Source of the DNA: Dermanyssus gallinae
Taxonomy: Eukaryota; Arthropoda; Arachnida; Mesostigmata; Dermanyssidae
Reading direction: 5' to 3'
NCBI GenBank assembly: GCA_003439945.1
Contig: QVRM01005933.1
Span: 1 to 64,000, forward strand
Length of the DNA: 64,000 nt
Below the pieces are notes generated by a model. That model made no database searches. It worked only from the letters and a program-made list of their open reading frames with translations, and was not told the origin of the DNA. Numbering within the stretch: the stretch's first letter is position 1; each line of letters starts with the position of its first letter. The translations under genes and the position numbers were made by a program. Positions 34,334 to 45,260 of the stretch are shown in pieces.

Positions 34334-36757
34334 ATGACCCTCACTAAGGTGCTCAATGATGTGCACACTCAGAACAGTTTCCACGCTTGGTTGGCCTTAT
34401 TTTCCTTCGTACCGGTCATACTCCGCCTCCCAGCCAATAGAAATATCAACCAATCATTAGCGCAAATCATAAGGAAGAATCTCCGGGATTACGAGTGCGG
34501 CACCAGGTTGCATAACCTGACGGCCCACAGAATCGCTCAAAGAAACGCGCGAACCCACGCTGACTCCGATGTTGCTAGAAGAGTCTTAACAAAGTTATCC
34601 GAAGGAGACGGCACCAATGCTGCTAGAATCCTAATCTCAACAGACACGTTTTCATCTGGCGAAGATGCCGCCAACGCACTAAGAGCGAAACACCCGCCTG
34701 CACCAGCAGAGCCTATATGGCCTGAGCCACCATCAACAGATTCTGGATCCACAAGCAAGGAAGACATTTTTGCTGCTGTTCAATCCTTTCCAAGAAGTTC
34801 CTCAGCAGGATTAGACTTTATCCGTCCGAGACTACTAGCCGACTTGCTGTCCCCAAACCTCGGAGAGACAGCCAATAGATTGGCAATATCTATCGCCAAA
34901 GTTGTTGACATATTGCGCTTCGGGCAACCACCAGCGGAACTTTTACCAATCATTTTCGGCGCTAAATTATTTGCATTGAAAAAGAAGTGCGGCTCTATCC
35001 GACCGATAGCATGCTCATCATACCTGCGCAGGATTGCTTTGAAGGTCAGCATAAGAGATAACATAGGACAGCTCGCACACCTAATAGACGACCGACAACT
35101 GGGGTTCTCGGTCAAAGCCGGAGTAGAAACAGCGGTTCATACAACTCGCTCGTTCCTGGCCTCCAGGACTTGCCCCACGTACTTGCTCAAGCTGGCTTTT
35201 TCAAATGCTTTTAATACGATAAGAAGAGACCATTTGCTAAGGACAGTCAAGGACTCAACCCCAGACATGTACCATTATGTCGAGTCCTCATATAGACGTC
35301 CAACTTGCCTTGTAACGTCTGACCTAATAATATCGTCCGAGACAGGTATACAACAAGGAGACCCCCTGGGTCCACCTTTATTTTGCCTGGCAGTTAACGA
35401 CCTGATCAAATCGCTCGAAAGCCCGCTTAACATGTGGTACTTGGACGATGGCGTACTGACAGGCAACGCCTCTACAATCGCTAATGACATACAGAAGATT
35501 ATCGATTTCGAGAAGGTAAGCGGCTTAGCCCTGAACCCCTCGAAATGCGAACTGTTCGTATGGAATCCTGATGCAGATTCGACAACCTCTGAGATCACGC
35601 ACTGGTTACCGGGCTGCAAGATACTCAGCGCAAACGAAGTAGAGCTCCTAGGGGTACCCCTACTTCGGGAAGGTGTCTCCCCCGTGTTGCAGAAGTGGTT
35701 GGATAAACTGAATACCGCTTCAGAGCGCCTTCCTCTGATAGGATACCATAGCGGTCTTTACCTGCTAAGGTGCTCTTACTCAGCCACACGCCTAACTCAT
35801 ATTCTGAGGGGTATCGAACTTACCGGCGAAACGGACGAGCTACGACGCTTCAATGATCTTACAGCCAATACAATAACGAATCTGCTTAACATCGAACTGG
35901 ATGATACAGCCAAACGACAGATGTTCTTGCCAATAGCCAAGGGAGGACTTGGCTTACCAGACCCGACAATATTAGCACTCCCTGCAATAGTTGCTGCCAC
36001 CCATCAGGTTTCCAGCAGGGTCTGCGAGCTCCTTGACGAAGCCGGCCAGCTCGAATTTACCTCCATGCGAGATCAAGTCACGAGAAGTTTGGTTGAGGTT
36101 CTTGGAACTTCACCAAATAACGTCGCATCTCAGAGTGAATGGTCGGCCATGCTAGCCGATCAACATGCTTGTTTACTTATTGATCAAGCTGACAATGACT
36201 CTACTAGGGCTCGGCTTAGGGCAACCTCCGCAAAACATGCAAGCGATTGGCTACACGCCCTACCCAGTTCATCGTTAGGAACCTTACTGGATGATGCCAC
36301 TACAAGAATATGTGTTGGCCTCCGACTTGATACGCCGCTCGTTCACCCTCACATATGCCGATGCGGGGAGCCGGTGGGCATTAGAGCTCACCACGCTCTA
36401 TCCTGCGCCCTCAGTGAAGGTCGTAGATCACGTCACGCGGCTATTAACGACACAATAGCAAGGGCCTTGAGGACGGCAGGCTACCCAAGTACGCTGGAAC
36501 CAACTGGACTAACCAGAAACGACGGCAAGCGTCCCGACGGGATGACTCTCATCCCCTTTGAACGAGGCCGTACCCTCATATGGGATGCCACCGTAACCGA
36601 CTCACTTTCTCCCTCAATGGTCGGTTTCGGTTCACTTAGAGCTGGTCACGCCGCGACCCAAGCAGAAACGAACAAGATGAACAAATACGCCGAACTGGCA
36701 CGAGCCCATAATTCAGCCCAGTGGCCTTCGAAACCTTGGGACCACCGGGCCCCTTGA
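34334..36757 (+). CDS. RLE-type non-LTR retrotransposon polyprotein (RT + restriction-like endonuclease), catalytic Asp lost
   Basis: This 807-codon frame encodes a LINE ORF2 protein that would nick DNA and reverse-transcribe its RNA at the nick. RT parts in order: KKKCGSIRPIACSSYLRR (about 216-234), LLKLAFSNAFNTIRRDHLL (motif A, about 284-302), QQGDPLGPPLFCL (motif B), and WYLDDG (motif C, Asp371-Asp372). A thumb/connection region (ELLGVPLL) follows. The C-terminal part has CRCGEPVG..HHALSC (Cys675, Cys677, His686/687, Cys691) and then RPD (735) and WDATVTD (Asp751), the zinc knuckle and PD..D nuclease signature of restriction-like endonucleases. In motif A the catalytic Asp is Ala288 (codon 35195-35197, GCT; Asp would be GAT), so the RT should be inactive. 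The real C-terminus continues in another frame. Confidence 0.92.
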   Translation: MTLTKVLNDVHTQNSFHAWLALFSFVPVILRLPANRNINQSLAQIIRKNLRDYECGTRLHNLTAHRIAQRNARTHADSDVARRVLTKLSEGDGTNAARILISTDTFSSGEDAANALRAKHPPAPAEPIWPEPPSTDSGSTSKEDIFAAVQSFPRSSSAGLDFIRPRLLADLLSPNLGETANRLAISIAKVVDILRFGQPPAELLPIIFGAKLFALKKKCGSIRPIACSSYLRRIALKVSIRDNIGQLAHLIDDRQLGFSVKAGVETAVHTTRSFLASRTCPTYLLKLAFSNAFNTIRRDHLLRTVKDSTPDMYHYVESSYRRPTCLVTSDLIISSETGIQQGDPLGPPLFCLAVNDLIKSLESPLNMWYLDDGVLTGNASTIANDIQKIIDFEKVSGLALNPSKCELFVWNPDADSTTSEITHWLPGCKILSANEVELLGVPLLREGVSPVLQKWLDKLNTASERLPLIGYHSGLYLLRCSYSATRLTHILRGIELTGETDELRRFNDLTANTITNLLNIELDDTAKRQMFLPIAKGGLGLPDPTILALPAIVAATHQVSSRVCELLDEAGQLEFTSMRDQVTRSLVEVLGTSPNNVASQSEWSAMLADQHACLLIDQADNDSTRARLRATSAKHASDWLHALPSSSLGTLLDDATTRICVGLRLDTPLVHPHICRCGEPVGIRAHHALSCALSEGRRSRHAAINDTIARALRTAGYPSTLEPTGLTRNDGKRPDGMTLIPFERGRTLIWDATVTDSLSPSMVGFGSLRAGHAATQAETNKMNKYAELARAHNSAQWPSKPWDHRAP

Positions 36758-36921
36758 CTGAGAGAATACTTACTAAATTGGGCGAACGATTAAAGATAAC
36801 TACTGGGGACAAGAGAGCCGCACAATTTTTGCGCCAAAGACTTTCCATTGACGTCCAGAGGGGCAACGCAATCTCAATTTTGGGATCGCTTGCCAAATGG
36901 TGCACACCAGGGCTGTTATAG
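36721..36921 (+). pseudogene. C-terminal end of the RLE-type LINE protein, out of frame
   Basis: This frame reads VAFETLGPPGPLTERILTKL and ends with FLRQRLSIDVQRGNAISILG, the usual last segment of this LINE family. It overlaps the end of the 807-codon frame but lies in a different frame, so one base has been lost near 36700-36725. Together with the motif A change this shows the element is decaying. The stop is at 36919-36921. Confidence 0.82.
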
Positions 36922-38950
36922 GCTGAAAGTTAACACGTTCACTTACACAGGATTGTAATATAAATTGATTAATAACAAGGCGCTAGCGTATACTAGTATG
37001 TAAAAAAAAGGTATTTACAGCAATCAACTACGCCGTTGTATTGTTAATGTTGTGTGGTGTGTGGTCTGCTAGTGAGTGAATCGCGGGACATTCTGTTGGC
37101 TGTTGTAGACGTTCCACATTTTGCCTAATATGTGTTGGTGATTTTGTGGGTATTCTACCGCAGAGCATTCCCAATAAAGAATTTCAAGATTACCATCCAT
37201 ATTCTTAAGGAGGGAGATTTTTACATTAGCCCATTTGAACGTCTATAGATGTAGAAAGGTTTTATCAAAGCAGTCAGCGAATACTGCCTACAAAACATCA
37301 TATGGCTTGTCTAAAAACAATATCAAAATAGATTTCCAAACGGAACTCGATTTTTTTTTTTAATTAGTATCACGCTCTTGAAAATACATATATTCAAGTA
37401 ACCGGTACAAAAGCGCCATGCAAGAAGTTAGGCAAAGCATACCCAAATATGCAAAGAGGTACATAAACAGCGCTTGTGTTCATTTGGAGTGCTTCCAGTC
37501 AAGAAAGTATATATATGCATAGCGGTACTAACACTACTCAAAACGAAAGGAAGGCTCTGTACATAACTTACAGTGCGTTTTACGCAAATTCTTCTATTCG
37601 AACATATTTGGTTTTCATTTATATACTTTCGCTATGCTAGCACTTTGGAGTGGACAATTGTCTCAGCTGCATTTCCGTGTTGAATATCGAGCAACAGCCT
37701 CTGACGCAAGAATTTGGATGCTCTCGGGTCTTCCGTTAAAAAATTAAGGCCTCAACCTACGCGCTGAATCGGTTTGAGCGTAAGGGGTGTGCAGCTTTCA
37801 TAGTCTCAAAAGCCAACGGACATAATTCATGCGTATAATCAACACTAGAGTACTTTCTGCATTTGTTAGCCTCAGCTAACCTGCTCATTCCGCACCTGCA
37901 CCGACCGTCGAAAGAAGTAATGAGTCAGTTACAGTTGCGCCCTAAACTAGTTTGCGGCCACGCTCAAATAGTGTCAGAGTCAGACCGTCAGGTACTTGTT
38001 TGTCATCCTTGGATAGACCTGGGGGTTCCTAGAACACACGGTAAGTCAGATCATAGTGCGCGACTGAAGGTATCATTTAAGGCAGAGGCCGACGTGCTCG
38101 TCGCCTACAATCAATGCGCATGACAGCACTGATGGGCCAACGCATACGCAAATACCCACACGACTAACATTGGTGGGGCCGACTAGTTAATACCAAGCCA
38201 TAGCCTTGCCTTGTGCGCGTCGTCCTCTGCGTACCAAAAGAGTCCCTTCCCATTCGCGGACAGGGTAAGCGTGTAACCAGCTCCAGCCCCTTGACTACTA
38301 ACAGCTTAAAGCCTGGCTATCAGCAACGGAAGGCAATTCTATTTACCAGAGCTTGCTAATCGCTTTTCTTGTATGGGGGCTGTCCAACTGCCCTGGTTAG
38401 ATCTATCATCGGGAAGAGAATAACAACGACAATCCTGTCCGGTCAGCCTTTGAAATTTCAACTTTATAAGCATCATCCCACCCATCGCCTATCAACAATC
38501 CTTAACCCTGTCCGTTACCTGGGTCAATACGGACCAGACAACGCTATTGCGGGTCCCTGCCATCACGACCGGCGCTTCGGCACTCCTAGCCTTACGAAAC
38601 CGCGAGCAATACCTGTTCACTTGCCACAGCGGTCAGCCTAAGATTTAGCATGTTCTCTAAAATGACTAAGCTAAGTCCATTAAATGGCTGTAAGAGTTCT
38701 AGTGATAAAAACAAGTTGCAACCTCTGACAAGGTGTGTTAACCTCGTGGCTGAAAAACAAGATCTAAGAAGATATAGGCCGCAGTGAGCCCCCTGTCTGT
38801 GGCGAAGTTAAGTTTGCCGTCCGGCAAGGTTACCCTTAGCAGCTCTAGTCCACGTACGCGGCAGCCCGGATATAAGTAAAAAGGTCCGTTAAATCTAATC
38901 GCCTAAAATCGCTTAACTAAATTAATGATTATTGAATACTAGCTCGTTAG
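36922..38950. other. Spacer, mostly unassigned
   Basis: 36922-37850 is AT-rich and shows nothing recognisable. A frame at 37863-38123 has no known domain. At about 38500 the + strand reads LNPVRYLGQYGPDN, which could be LINE connection-region sequence leading to the LINE 3' end that follows, but the match is weak. Confidence 0.35.
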
Positions 38951-38959
38951 GGCGTCTGT

Positions 38960-39620
38960 AGGTATCGGAAGGTTTTATCAGGTCAGCCAGCAAAGCACAC
39001 TGGACCCGGTCGACTCATACCGGACCTCCGACGTTGGTATAATGGGCCTGGCCGGGGGTCATTTACGTACTTTTCGGTCCAGGTCCTTACGGGCCACGGC
39101 CAATTCCAAACATATATGGTGCGGATTGGGAAGCAGCAGGTGGATACGTGTACACTCTGCACGTCGGGGCAGCCGGACGATGTTGACCATACGGTCTCGT
39201 CCTGCTCCACCCTGACGCAGGACCGCAGAACTCAAGACATTGTCGGTCACATGATGCTGGATGCCGCCACATGGACGGCAGGCGTCTATTTCTTAGACGC
39301 TATTATGCGCGAGAAGACGCGGCCAGAAATCGCTCGCCGCGCGCTATGGAGGCACGCAGGTGCCATTAAGTGGTCGAGATGAGGGTGTCCCGTAAGGGGC
39401 TATGGCAAACCCAGCCCTTTGTAGAGCGGCTCGACGCATCCCCTCGCGTTCGTGAGCTGAAGACACGACGAGGCCCATGAGAGGTGGCGAAGACGAGGCT
39501 CCCCTCCCTCGGTCTTGAAGTAGTGCCACACAATTCCGAACTCTGGTGGGTGGGGAGAATTGAGGTTTATAGTGGGTGAAAGTCCCACACTAGGTGCTGT
39601 TGGTTGCCAGTACCGATAGT
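38960..39620 (+). pseudogene. R1-like LINE, C-terminal end and 3' UTR
   Basis: From about 39080 the frame reads QVLTGHGQFQTYMVRIGKQQ, then CTLCTSGQPDDVDHTVSSC, the LTGHG segment and C-x2-C-x13-H-x4-C tail of R1-type ORF2 proteins. It closes at 39382 after GAIKWSR. A 3' UTR follows with the GTGGG..CCCAC hairpin at 39571-39592. The RT domain is absent, so this is a 5'-truncated or fragmented copy. Confidence 0.85.
39571..39592 (+). other. LINE 3' hairpin motif
   Basis: AGTGGGTGAAAGTCCCAC plus ACTA: a 5-bp GTGGG/CCCAC stem with a short loop, followed by ACTA. The same motif lies at 44117-44138 and in reverse at 17580-17601, each near the 3' end of an R1-like LINE. It may be recognised by the element's own reverse transcriptase. 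Confidence 0.75.
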
Positions 39621-39924
39621 GCATTAGCGTTGCCAAACTTCCCATATCAAAAAAAGCCTGACTACAGAAGATCTTCTTCTCTGGGCGGGTTCTAAAAAAA
39701 AGATCAAAATTAAGTATATAACGTCAAAACTAAGATATAATGTACTTTGGGTGCAGAAAAAAATTATGCACCCGCATTGCTTAACCGCTGATAGCTAGCA
39801 AATTACCTACACATTTTAAGCTGCGAGTCTCGAATAATAGCTGGCGATTAGGTAGTTTGAGGTAAATGCTATATATGTTATTGTACTCAGGTGCAGGCTG
39901 TGTAATATAATTTCATACTATATG

Positions 39925-40392
39925 CTAACGGAAGGCTGACCTTAAGGCACTCAGAGCTCTTGATGTTATCACAAGATGCTGTCTGCTCAATTTGGTGTAC
40001 TTATGTCCGGAAGTTCCCGAAATACTTAGACCAGCCAGACTAGCGTTCATTGAAAAAGAAGCGAACGCAGCCACGCCGGACAAATTTCGTCCTATTGCGA
40101 TCGGATTATATATTCAACGCACTCTGAACAAAATTTTAGCAAGGCAAGCGGCTATTAGTGTCTGGAGCTCAGGCACCCAGCGCGCATTCATCCTAGCGGA
40201 CGGAACATTCGAAAACCTGACTGTCCTAGATGCAATAATCCATGACGCAAGAGTGCGCCTCAGTGACGGAAGAGCAAAGTCGACACCGATCTCATTTATT
40301 GTTGCCAGCCGGAAAATAGAAACACACAGACAGCTGGCAGCCTCTATATTACTCGGGCTAGTCTCCTATATTACTAAGGTTAGATTGTTATA
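39925..40392 (+). pseudogene. R2-like reverse transcriptase fragment
   Basis: The frame reads LKALRALDVITRCCLLNL, then PARLAFIEKE, DKFRPIAIG and QRAFILADGTFEN..VLDAIIHDAR. This is the run from the RT finger region to just before motif A of R2-clade retrotransposons (RPI, QRAF...DG..EN...L). The D.KAFD motif A should follow, but the frame continues as ISFIVASRKIETH, so the catalytic region is lost. R2 elements normally sit in 28S rDNA; no rDNA is present here, so this is a displaced or dead fragment. It is unrelated in detail to the RLE-type element at 34.33 kb. Confidence 0.8.
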
Positions 40393-40870
40393 ATTTGGAC
40401 CGGAACTTCGTCGTAGGCCCCGGGCACTATAAGAAACGAATAGCAAGGCCCTTCAAGCTTCGATCGAGCTTCCTCTTTTATAGAACTTGAAAAGAAAGAA
40501 TATTTTTATCGTCCTGCATGAGTTTACTCGCCATTTCTTAGACTGCGACATTTCCATTTTAGCGTGACAAGCCAAGGAACCGTTATTACAGCTGTATAAG
40601 CAAACCAGGTTTGGGGTAGGAGGGATTACCTAAGCTGGGCGCATCTGCCAGCACTCCCTTGTGTATATCGTGTGTGAGTTGGGCATTCTGAGCTTAAAAG
40701 AGATATATCTGTGATCACTCATAGTCTCTGCCTCCTCCGAGAAGCGCAATTTTCCTATTATAGAAAACACCGATTCGCTGACTAGCGTTACGTCTATAAA
40801 AGCTGTTTGGTCTCTTCTGGAAAAAAGTAGCAGTCACTCTATCATTAAGTACTAGTAGACCCTTTTTAGC
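40393..40870. other. Unassigned spacer between LINE fragments
   Basis: No gene or repeat is recognised. The right part may continue the minus-strand LINE. Confidence 0.35.
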
Positions 40871-41840
40871 TACATATTCCTGTAGAAAAATGTCATCTCC
40901 GATATGTGCCGGCTGCCCCGTGCCGTGCTCGCGGCATTGAAGTCCTCGGTGATAACAAGTGTCTGCCCCCTTGGCCGCTCACGCTTTCGACGATTTTTTA
41001 GGAGCCTCTAAAATTCCCCCAGGTTCATATTGGGTGAGAAATAGCAGCTGTAAAGAACTGCCACTCCACTCACTTCAACCCAGGCGAACCGACCCACTGC
41101 ACATAAAACAGAGCCCGTCCAAAATATCGCAGTGTCCGCGTCGAATATTTTGTCCCCTGGTGATTGCTTCATTTGGCTTGGACAACAGGTTGAGGCTAGC
41201 GCGCTGCTCGTGTACCGCTACCTCGAGCATACCAGCCTTACAACGGTTTAGGTTTCCCCGGATGATCTTTAACATTTTATATGTTTTTAAGACATTTTCC
41301 TATGACGTCCAGTCGCCTTGAGGAGCACGAACAACCTTGAGCACTTTTTCAATTTTTCCTTTCTTTGGGGACCCCTGTTCCCTCGGCACCTTCCCTACGG
41401 GCCTCCCTGAGTTTCTGTACCTTCCCTCTGTTGGAAGGACAGACCATGTTGCAGGCCACTACGTGGGCCCTAGTTTTAAGGTTTTATGGACCAGAAGGTC
41501 TCTTGCCACCGTCAGTGGAGGGACCTCTAAGGGCATACAATACCTTTACTCTACAAAGCCTTGGATTACTTGCCGTAATTGTACCATCTATAGGCAAATG
41601 GAGGGCATTCCTAAGAGCCCCTCAACTTCCTCCTCACCCAAGAAGGGGTCGATCTCCCCAGTGCGATCGTACGAGTCAGCCATCGAGTCTCGGCGGCCGA
41701 CTTGCATCTTTGTGCTTTCTCTAATAGATGCCACCAGCGCCTTCCCCACGCCCTCCTGGCTGTCCTTCAGCCGAGGTCCCCTCCTTGCTCTAGGTTTGCA
41801 TAGTTCTGGTTTGCACGAATTAAGGCTACTACTAAGATCG
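40870..41840 (-). pseudogene. 5' part of a LINE (ORF1 end plus endonuclease), minus strand
   Basis: Reading down from 41290: LKIIRGNLNRCKAGMLEV, then SKPNEAITRG, then VEVSGVAVLYSCYFSPN near 41060 and LVITEDFNAAS near 40940. This is the apurinic/apyrimidinic-type endonuclease of I/R1-clade LINEs; the usual GDFNA box appears as EDFNA. The region 41340-41840 upstream on the minus strand is Arg/Glu/Lys-rich and may be the end of ORF1 (gag-like), but frames are broken. No RT follows at lower coordinates. The piece is truncated and inactive. Confidence 0.7.
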
Positions 41841-41844
41841 TAAG

Positions 41845-42165
41845 ATCCTTTTCATAGATCTACAGACAACACGTTCACACCATTCGATTTTGAAACCGAA
41901 AACAAGGCGATACACAGACAAAAAAGGCGCCACTAATCTAACTGCAGCGAGGCAGGCCGACTAACCTGATAAAAGGTGTGTCGCCGAGAAAAACTTTTGC
42001 TTCAGTACCTGCAAACCCCCAAAAGGCGAAATGGTGCTAAAAATAAGAACTGAAAAACGCAAATTTCGCGTAGAATTCGCGATCCAGCTCACTGGATCGT
42101 CTGCTCCTCCTTTGATGCTACCCTCACAGGACACTTTAAATATGTTAGTATAAAAGCCACAGTTG
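41845..42165. other. Short spacer
   Basis: Nothing recognised between the minus-strand LINE fragment and the SINE. Confidence 0.4.
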
Positions 42166-42335
42166 TGGAGCCCGGTGGCGTGGTGGCATGCGTCTGCGCC
42201 TCGCAGCCGGAGGAGACACATAGGTGCGCGGGTTCGAGCCCCACCGTTGCACATTTGTATTTACGGGGGTCCGTCTATGAAGCAATGCGAAAAGCAGTCC
42301 CATGGACGTTGAATCTTGGCTAAGAGCCAGCTCCA
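42166..42335 (+). repeat. SINE family 2, best-preserved copy
   Basis: The tRNA-like head is GCCCGGTGGCGTGGTGGCAT, with B box GGGTTCGAGCCCC at about 42231-42243. A shared body follows: GGGGTCCGTCT..AAGCAATGCGAAAAGCAGTCCC. Related copies are at 21580 and 57165. The head resembles a tRNA but lacks a pairing acceptor stem, so it is a SINE. Confidence 0.83.
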
Positions 42336-42439
42336 AAATGTTTTTTTTTTCTCCAATGCTCGTATTTGCGTTACTTTACGCCGTTGAATGATCATAGTGC
42401 TAATCACTGGCCTTTGGAGGATCGGTGCTGGTCTAGCAG

Positions 42440-44145
42440 GACTAAACCTCTAGCCACTCTGGTCGGTCGGCGGCGACTTCAACTGTCGTATTGATAGTGG
42501 CGCCACCGACAGGAAGGGTGGTGGGCTTCGTAAGCTTCTATAGAACAGAACCCTGCATTGCGCAAATGAGCGTATAAATTCACGTGCGTCTGCCAAAGTG
42601 GAAGGAGCAATATCGACCTCTTGTTTCATAACCTTCAACATCAGACGAATTTTCAATGATTTTAGTTCTCCTAGACGTTAAAAACGCGTTTACGAGTCTG
42701 CCGTGGAGTACCATTCTTGAGATGCTCTACAAGCGCAAGGTACCAGTTTACCTCCAGCGCCTTATCTCTAATTACTTAGACGAACGGACTATTACGCGCC
42801 GAGGCTTTGAATTCAGTATTACGGCTGGAGTGCCGCACGGTTCAATTCTCGGACCATTGCTCTGGAACGTGACAAATGACAAAGAGCTCCGTCTACGAGG
42901 TCTCACAGCTGGAGTCGAGCTTCTTGTTTTTGCAGACAATCTTCTTGTTTTTGTCTAGGCGAAATCAGCTGATGAGCTCGAGCGGCATACAAACGAATTC
43001 CTCGAGGACATGGCCTTCTGGATAAAGTCAGCGTGACTGGCCCTTGCGCTGGCGCAGAGTGAAGCAATACTTCTGGGACGTAAGCGCTGCAGGCCTTTGC
43101 AGATCGTGCTTAAGGGGCATGCCATCAGCGTGTCCGACTCCGTCCGATACCTGGAAGTCGCCTTATAGAAAAGCCATAAGGGGCATTCTCCCTTACAGCA
43201 CGCATGCGGGAAGCCGCTCAAGGCGGCTAACAACCTCGGTCGTCTAATGCTCAACTCCTACGGCCCGCTCCAGTTCAGGCGTCGTCTTCTGATGTCGGTA
43301 GCCGAGTCCATCTTTTTATACGGCGCTCTAGTCTAGCCAAAGACTATGCAGGCTACGGCCTCACAGAGCTGCATGCTTCGAAGAACGCAGCGAGTGCCGG
43401 CCCTGCGTATTATCAGCGCGTACTGAACGGTGAGCAAGAAAGCGGCCCTGTAGCTAGCTGGCACCGTACCATGGGATCTCAAGGCTGAGGAACGACGTCA
43501 ACTCTGGGAAGATCCGACACAAAACAACACAAGGACGTCGAACGACACGCAACACTAGACCACAAGAGTGGAACAAGATCCAGAGCGGATGTTCCGGGGC
43601 GCGAACAAAGCCCTCTTCCCAGATATAAGGGCATGGCTTGGTCGCCCTGGAAGGGCAGTGGACTACTACATCACACAAGTGTTCACGGGAATGGGAAGTT
43701 TCGCTCCTACCTTTACTGAGTTGGCAAGTCAGTGAGCCCAACTTGTCTTCACTGTAGCCATTTGATCGACACACTAGAGCACACTGTCCTATTCTGCCCC
43801 GCCTAGAAGGCCCAGCGCCGACTTTTGCAGAACCTACGCGGCTGCACTTTGTCGACTTTACCTAGTCTTCCTGCTCTAGTCACAAATATGACAACTTCAC
43901 CTGATAATTGGTCACGATGACAATCGCGACCGTCACCAAGCGTGCTTTAACCGAGAAAGAGCGGATAAACCGCATGCGCATGGCAACGCCCTCTCTGGCT
44001 ACGGGAGGCCGGCGCGACCAGTAAACCGGGCTACTACACCCCCCCTCAATAGTTTGTAGTATTGCTAAGATCCCCTTCCCTGCTGGGGGGGGGGGAGAAG
44101 GACATTACTGGTTTTTAGTGGGTTGGAGCCCCACACTACCGGCCC
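42440..44145 (+). pseudogene. R1/I-type LINE with internal deletion (endonuclease joined to RT)
   Basis: At about 42465 VGGDFNCRIDSG is the GDFN box of the endonuclease. Within 200 bases the RT palm begins: ILVLLDVKNAFTSLPWSTIL (motif A, 42656), ITAGVPHGSILGPLLWN (motif B), and LLVFADNLLVFV (motif C, FADN instead of YADD), with a stop at 42956. The rest of the endonuclease and the RT fingers are missing, so an internal deletion fused the parts. Downstream: SADELERHTNEFLEDMAFW, then ITQVFTGMGSFAPTFTELAS (43680) and CLHCSHLIDTLEHTVLFCP (43745), the R1-type Cys/His tail. A 3' UTR with the GTGGG hairpin (44117-44138) ends it. Stops make it inactive. Confidence 0.87.
44117..44138 (+). other. LINE 3' hairpin motif
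   Basis: AGTGGGTTGGAGCCCCAC plus ACTA, the same hairpin as at 39571-39592 and, in reverse, 17580-17601. Confidence 0.75.
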
Positions 44146-44720
44146 ACACTTGCAGTTGAGGACAATCCCGCTGTGGTGATCGTGTGTGCGTTTCGCATTT
44201 TCCAGTTGTCCCAAAAAAATTGCAAATTTTGGGCAGCTAGAAAGATGCTTCACAATATACATGAAGCGTGTCCTTTGCTTGCCGCGGACGGCAAGAAACC
44301 GCTTTGTATACCTGATAGCGGGTCGCGAACCGGCAGTGGCAAACAATGAGAGTCAGGCTTAAGTCACGTATTACAGAACCACTTCATCAATTTTTGTTAG
44401 AGTGGCAGTGAAAAGCGACCGAGACCTCGGCTGAGGTAGCGCAGTTAGATGCGTACCTCCATGGAGCTTTGGGATGGAATGGCATGCACTAGCCGGCATA
44501 CATAAGGTGCATTGTGCATGGCTGTCATCACTTAGTTCGGCTTAAGGATTTCACCAAGTCGGCAATCAATGTCGTTGCTGGTTTTGCTCGCAGATATGCG
44601 CTAAATACCACGCAGCGGGCTGCCAGACACATCGGCGGTCTTTGCACTTTCTTACCTGATGGGACGGTCGCCGAAGTGTTCAAATTGTATATGTTGACGT
44701 ATGTGTATTTTAATTATGCA
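44146..44720. other. Spacer before copy B
   Basis: Unassigned sequence. No feature is recognised up to the start of similarity with copy A. Confidence 0.4.
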
Positions 44721-45260
44721 CCATCTTAAAATGCAAAGTTATTGCAAAATAAACAATATGTACTTTATCGGCTGCATTGGAAACAAATGGTCATTTCTCC
44801 AAACGCTGTCATCCGTGATAAACTGGGCGTTTTAGTTTTTAATGTGCGTAAAAGCGCGATTTTTTACATTCTAATGTAGCACGGTCCGCTTAGTAGTTAT
44901 GCTTAAATTAATTTAATACTAATACCCGCGAAATCTATGTGCTCAGTTCAGAAGAATGCTCCGAGCCAGTCGACGGGGTACATTTTGAGGTTCAATAAAG
45001 TGCTTAGTTTTCACATTTGAGCCGTAATTATAAAGTTTTATATTTGTGCCATCCGCTCTATATTAGAGTTTAAGCTCTCTGATATTTTTTTGGAATAGCG
45101 GCATAGGGTTAAAGCGCTAGTAATAACTGTCATCTACCGGGGGTGTCGCTAATTCAATCACCGTTGCTGATCAAACTTTCTTTGAGCGATGCTCATTGAG
45201 AGTAGGTGCTAAATCATACTTCTTAGGGCCAACGGCTATGCTACCACAAAGAATGTTAGA

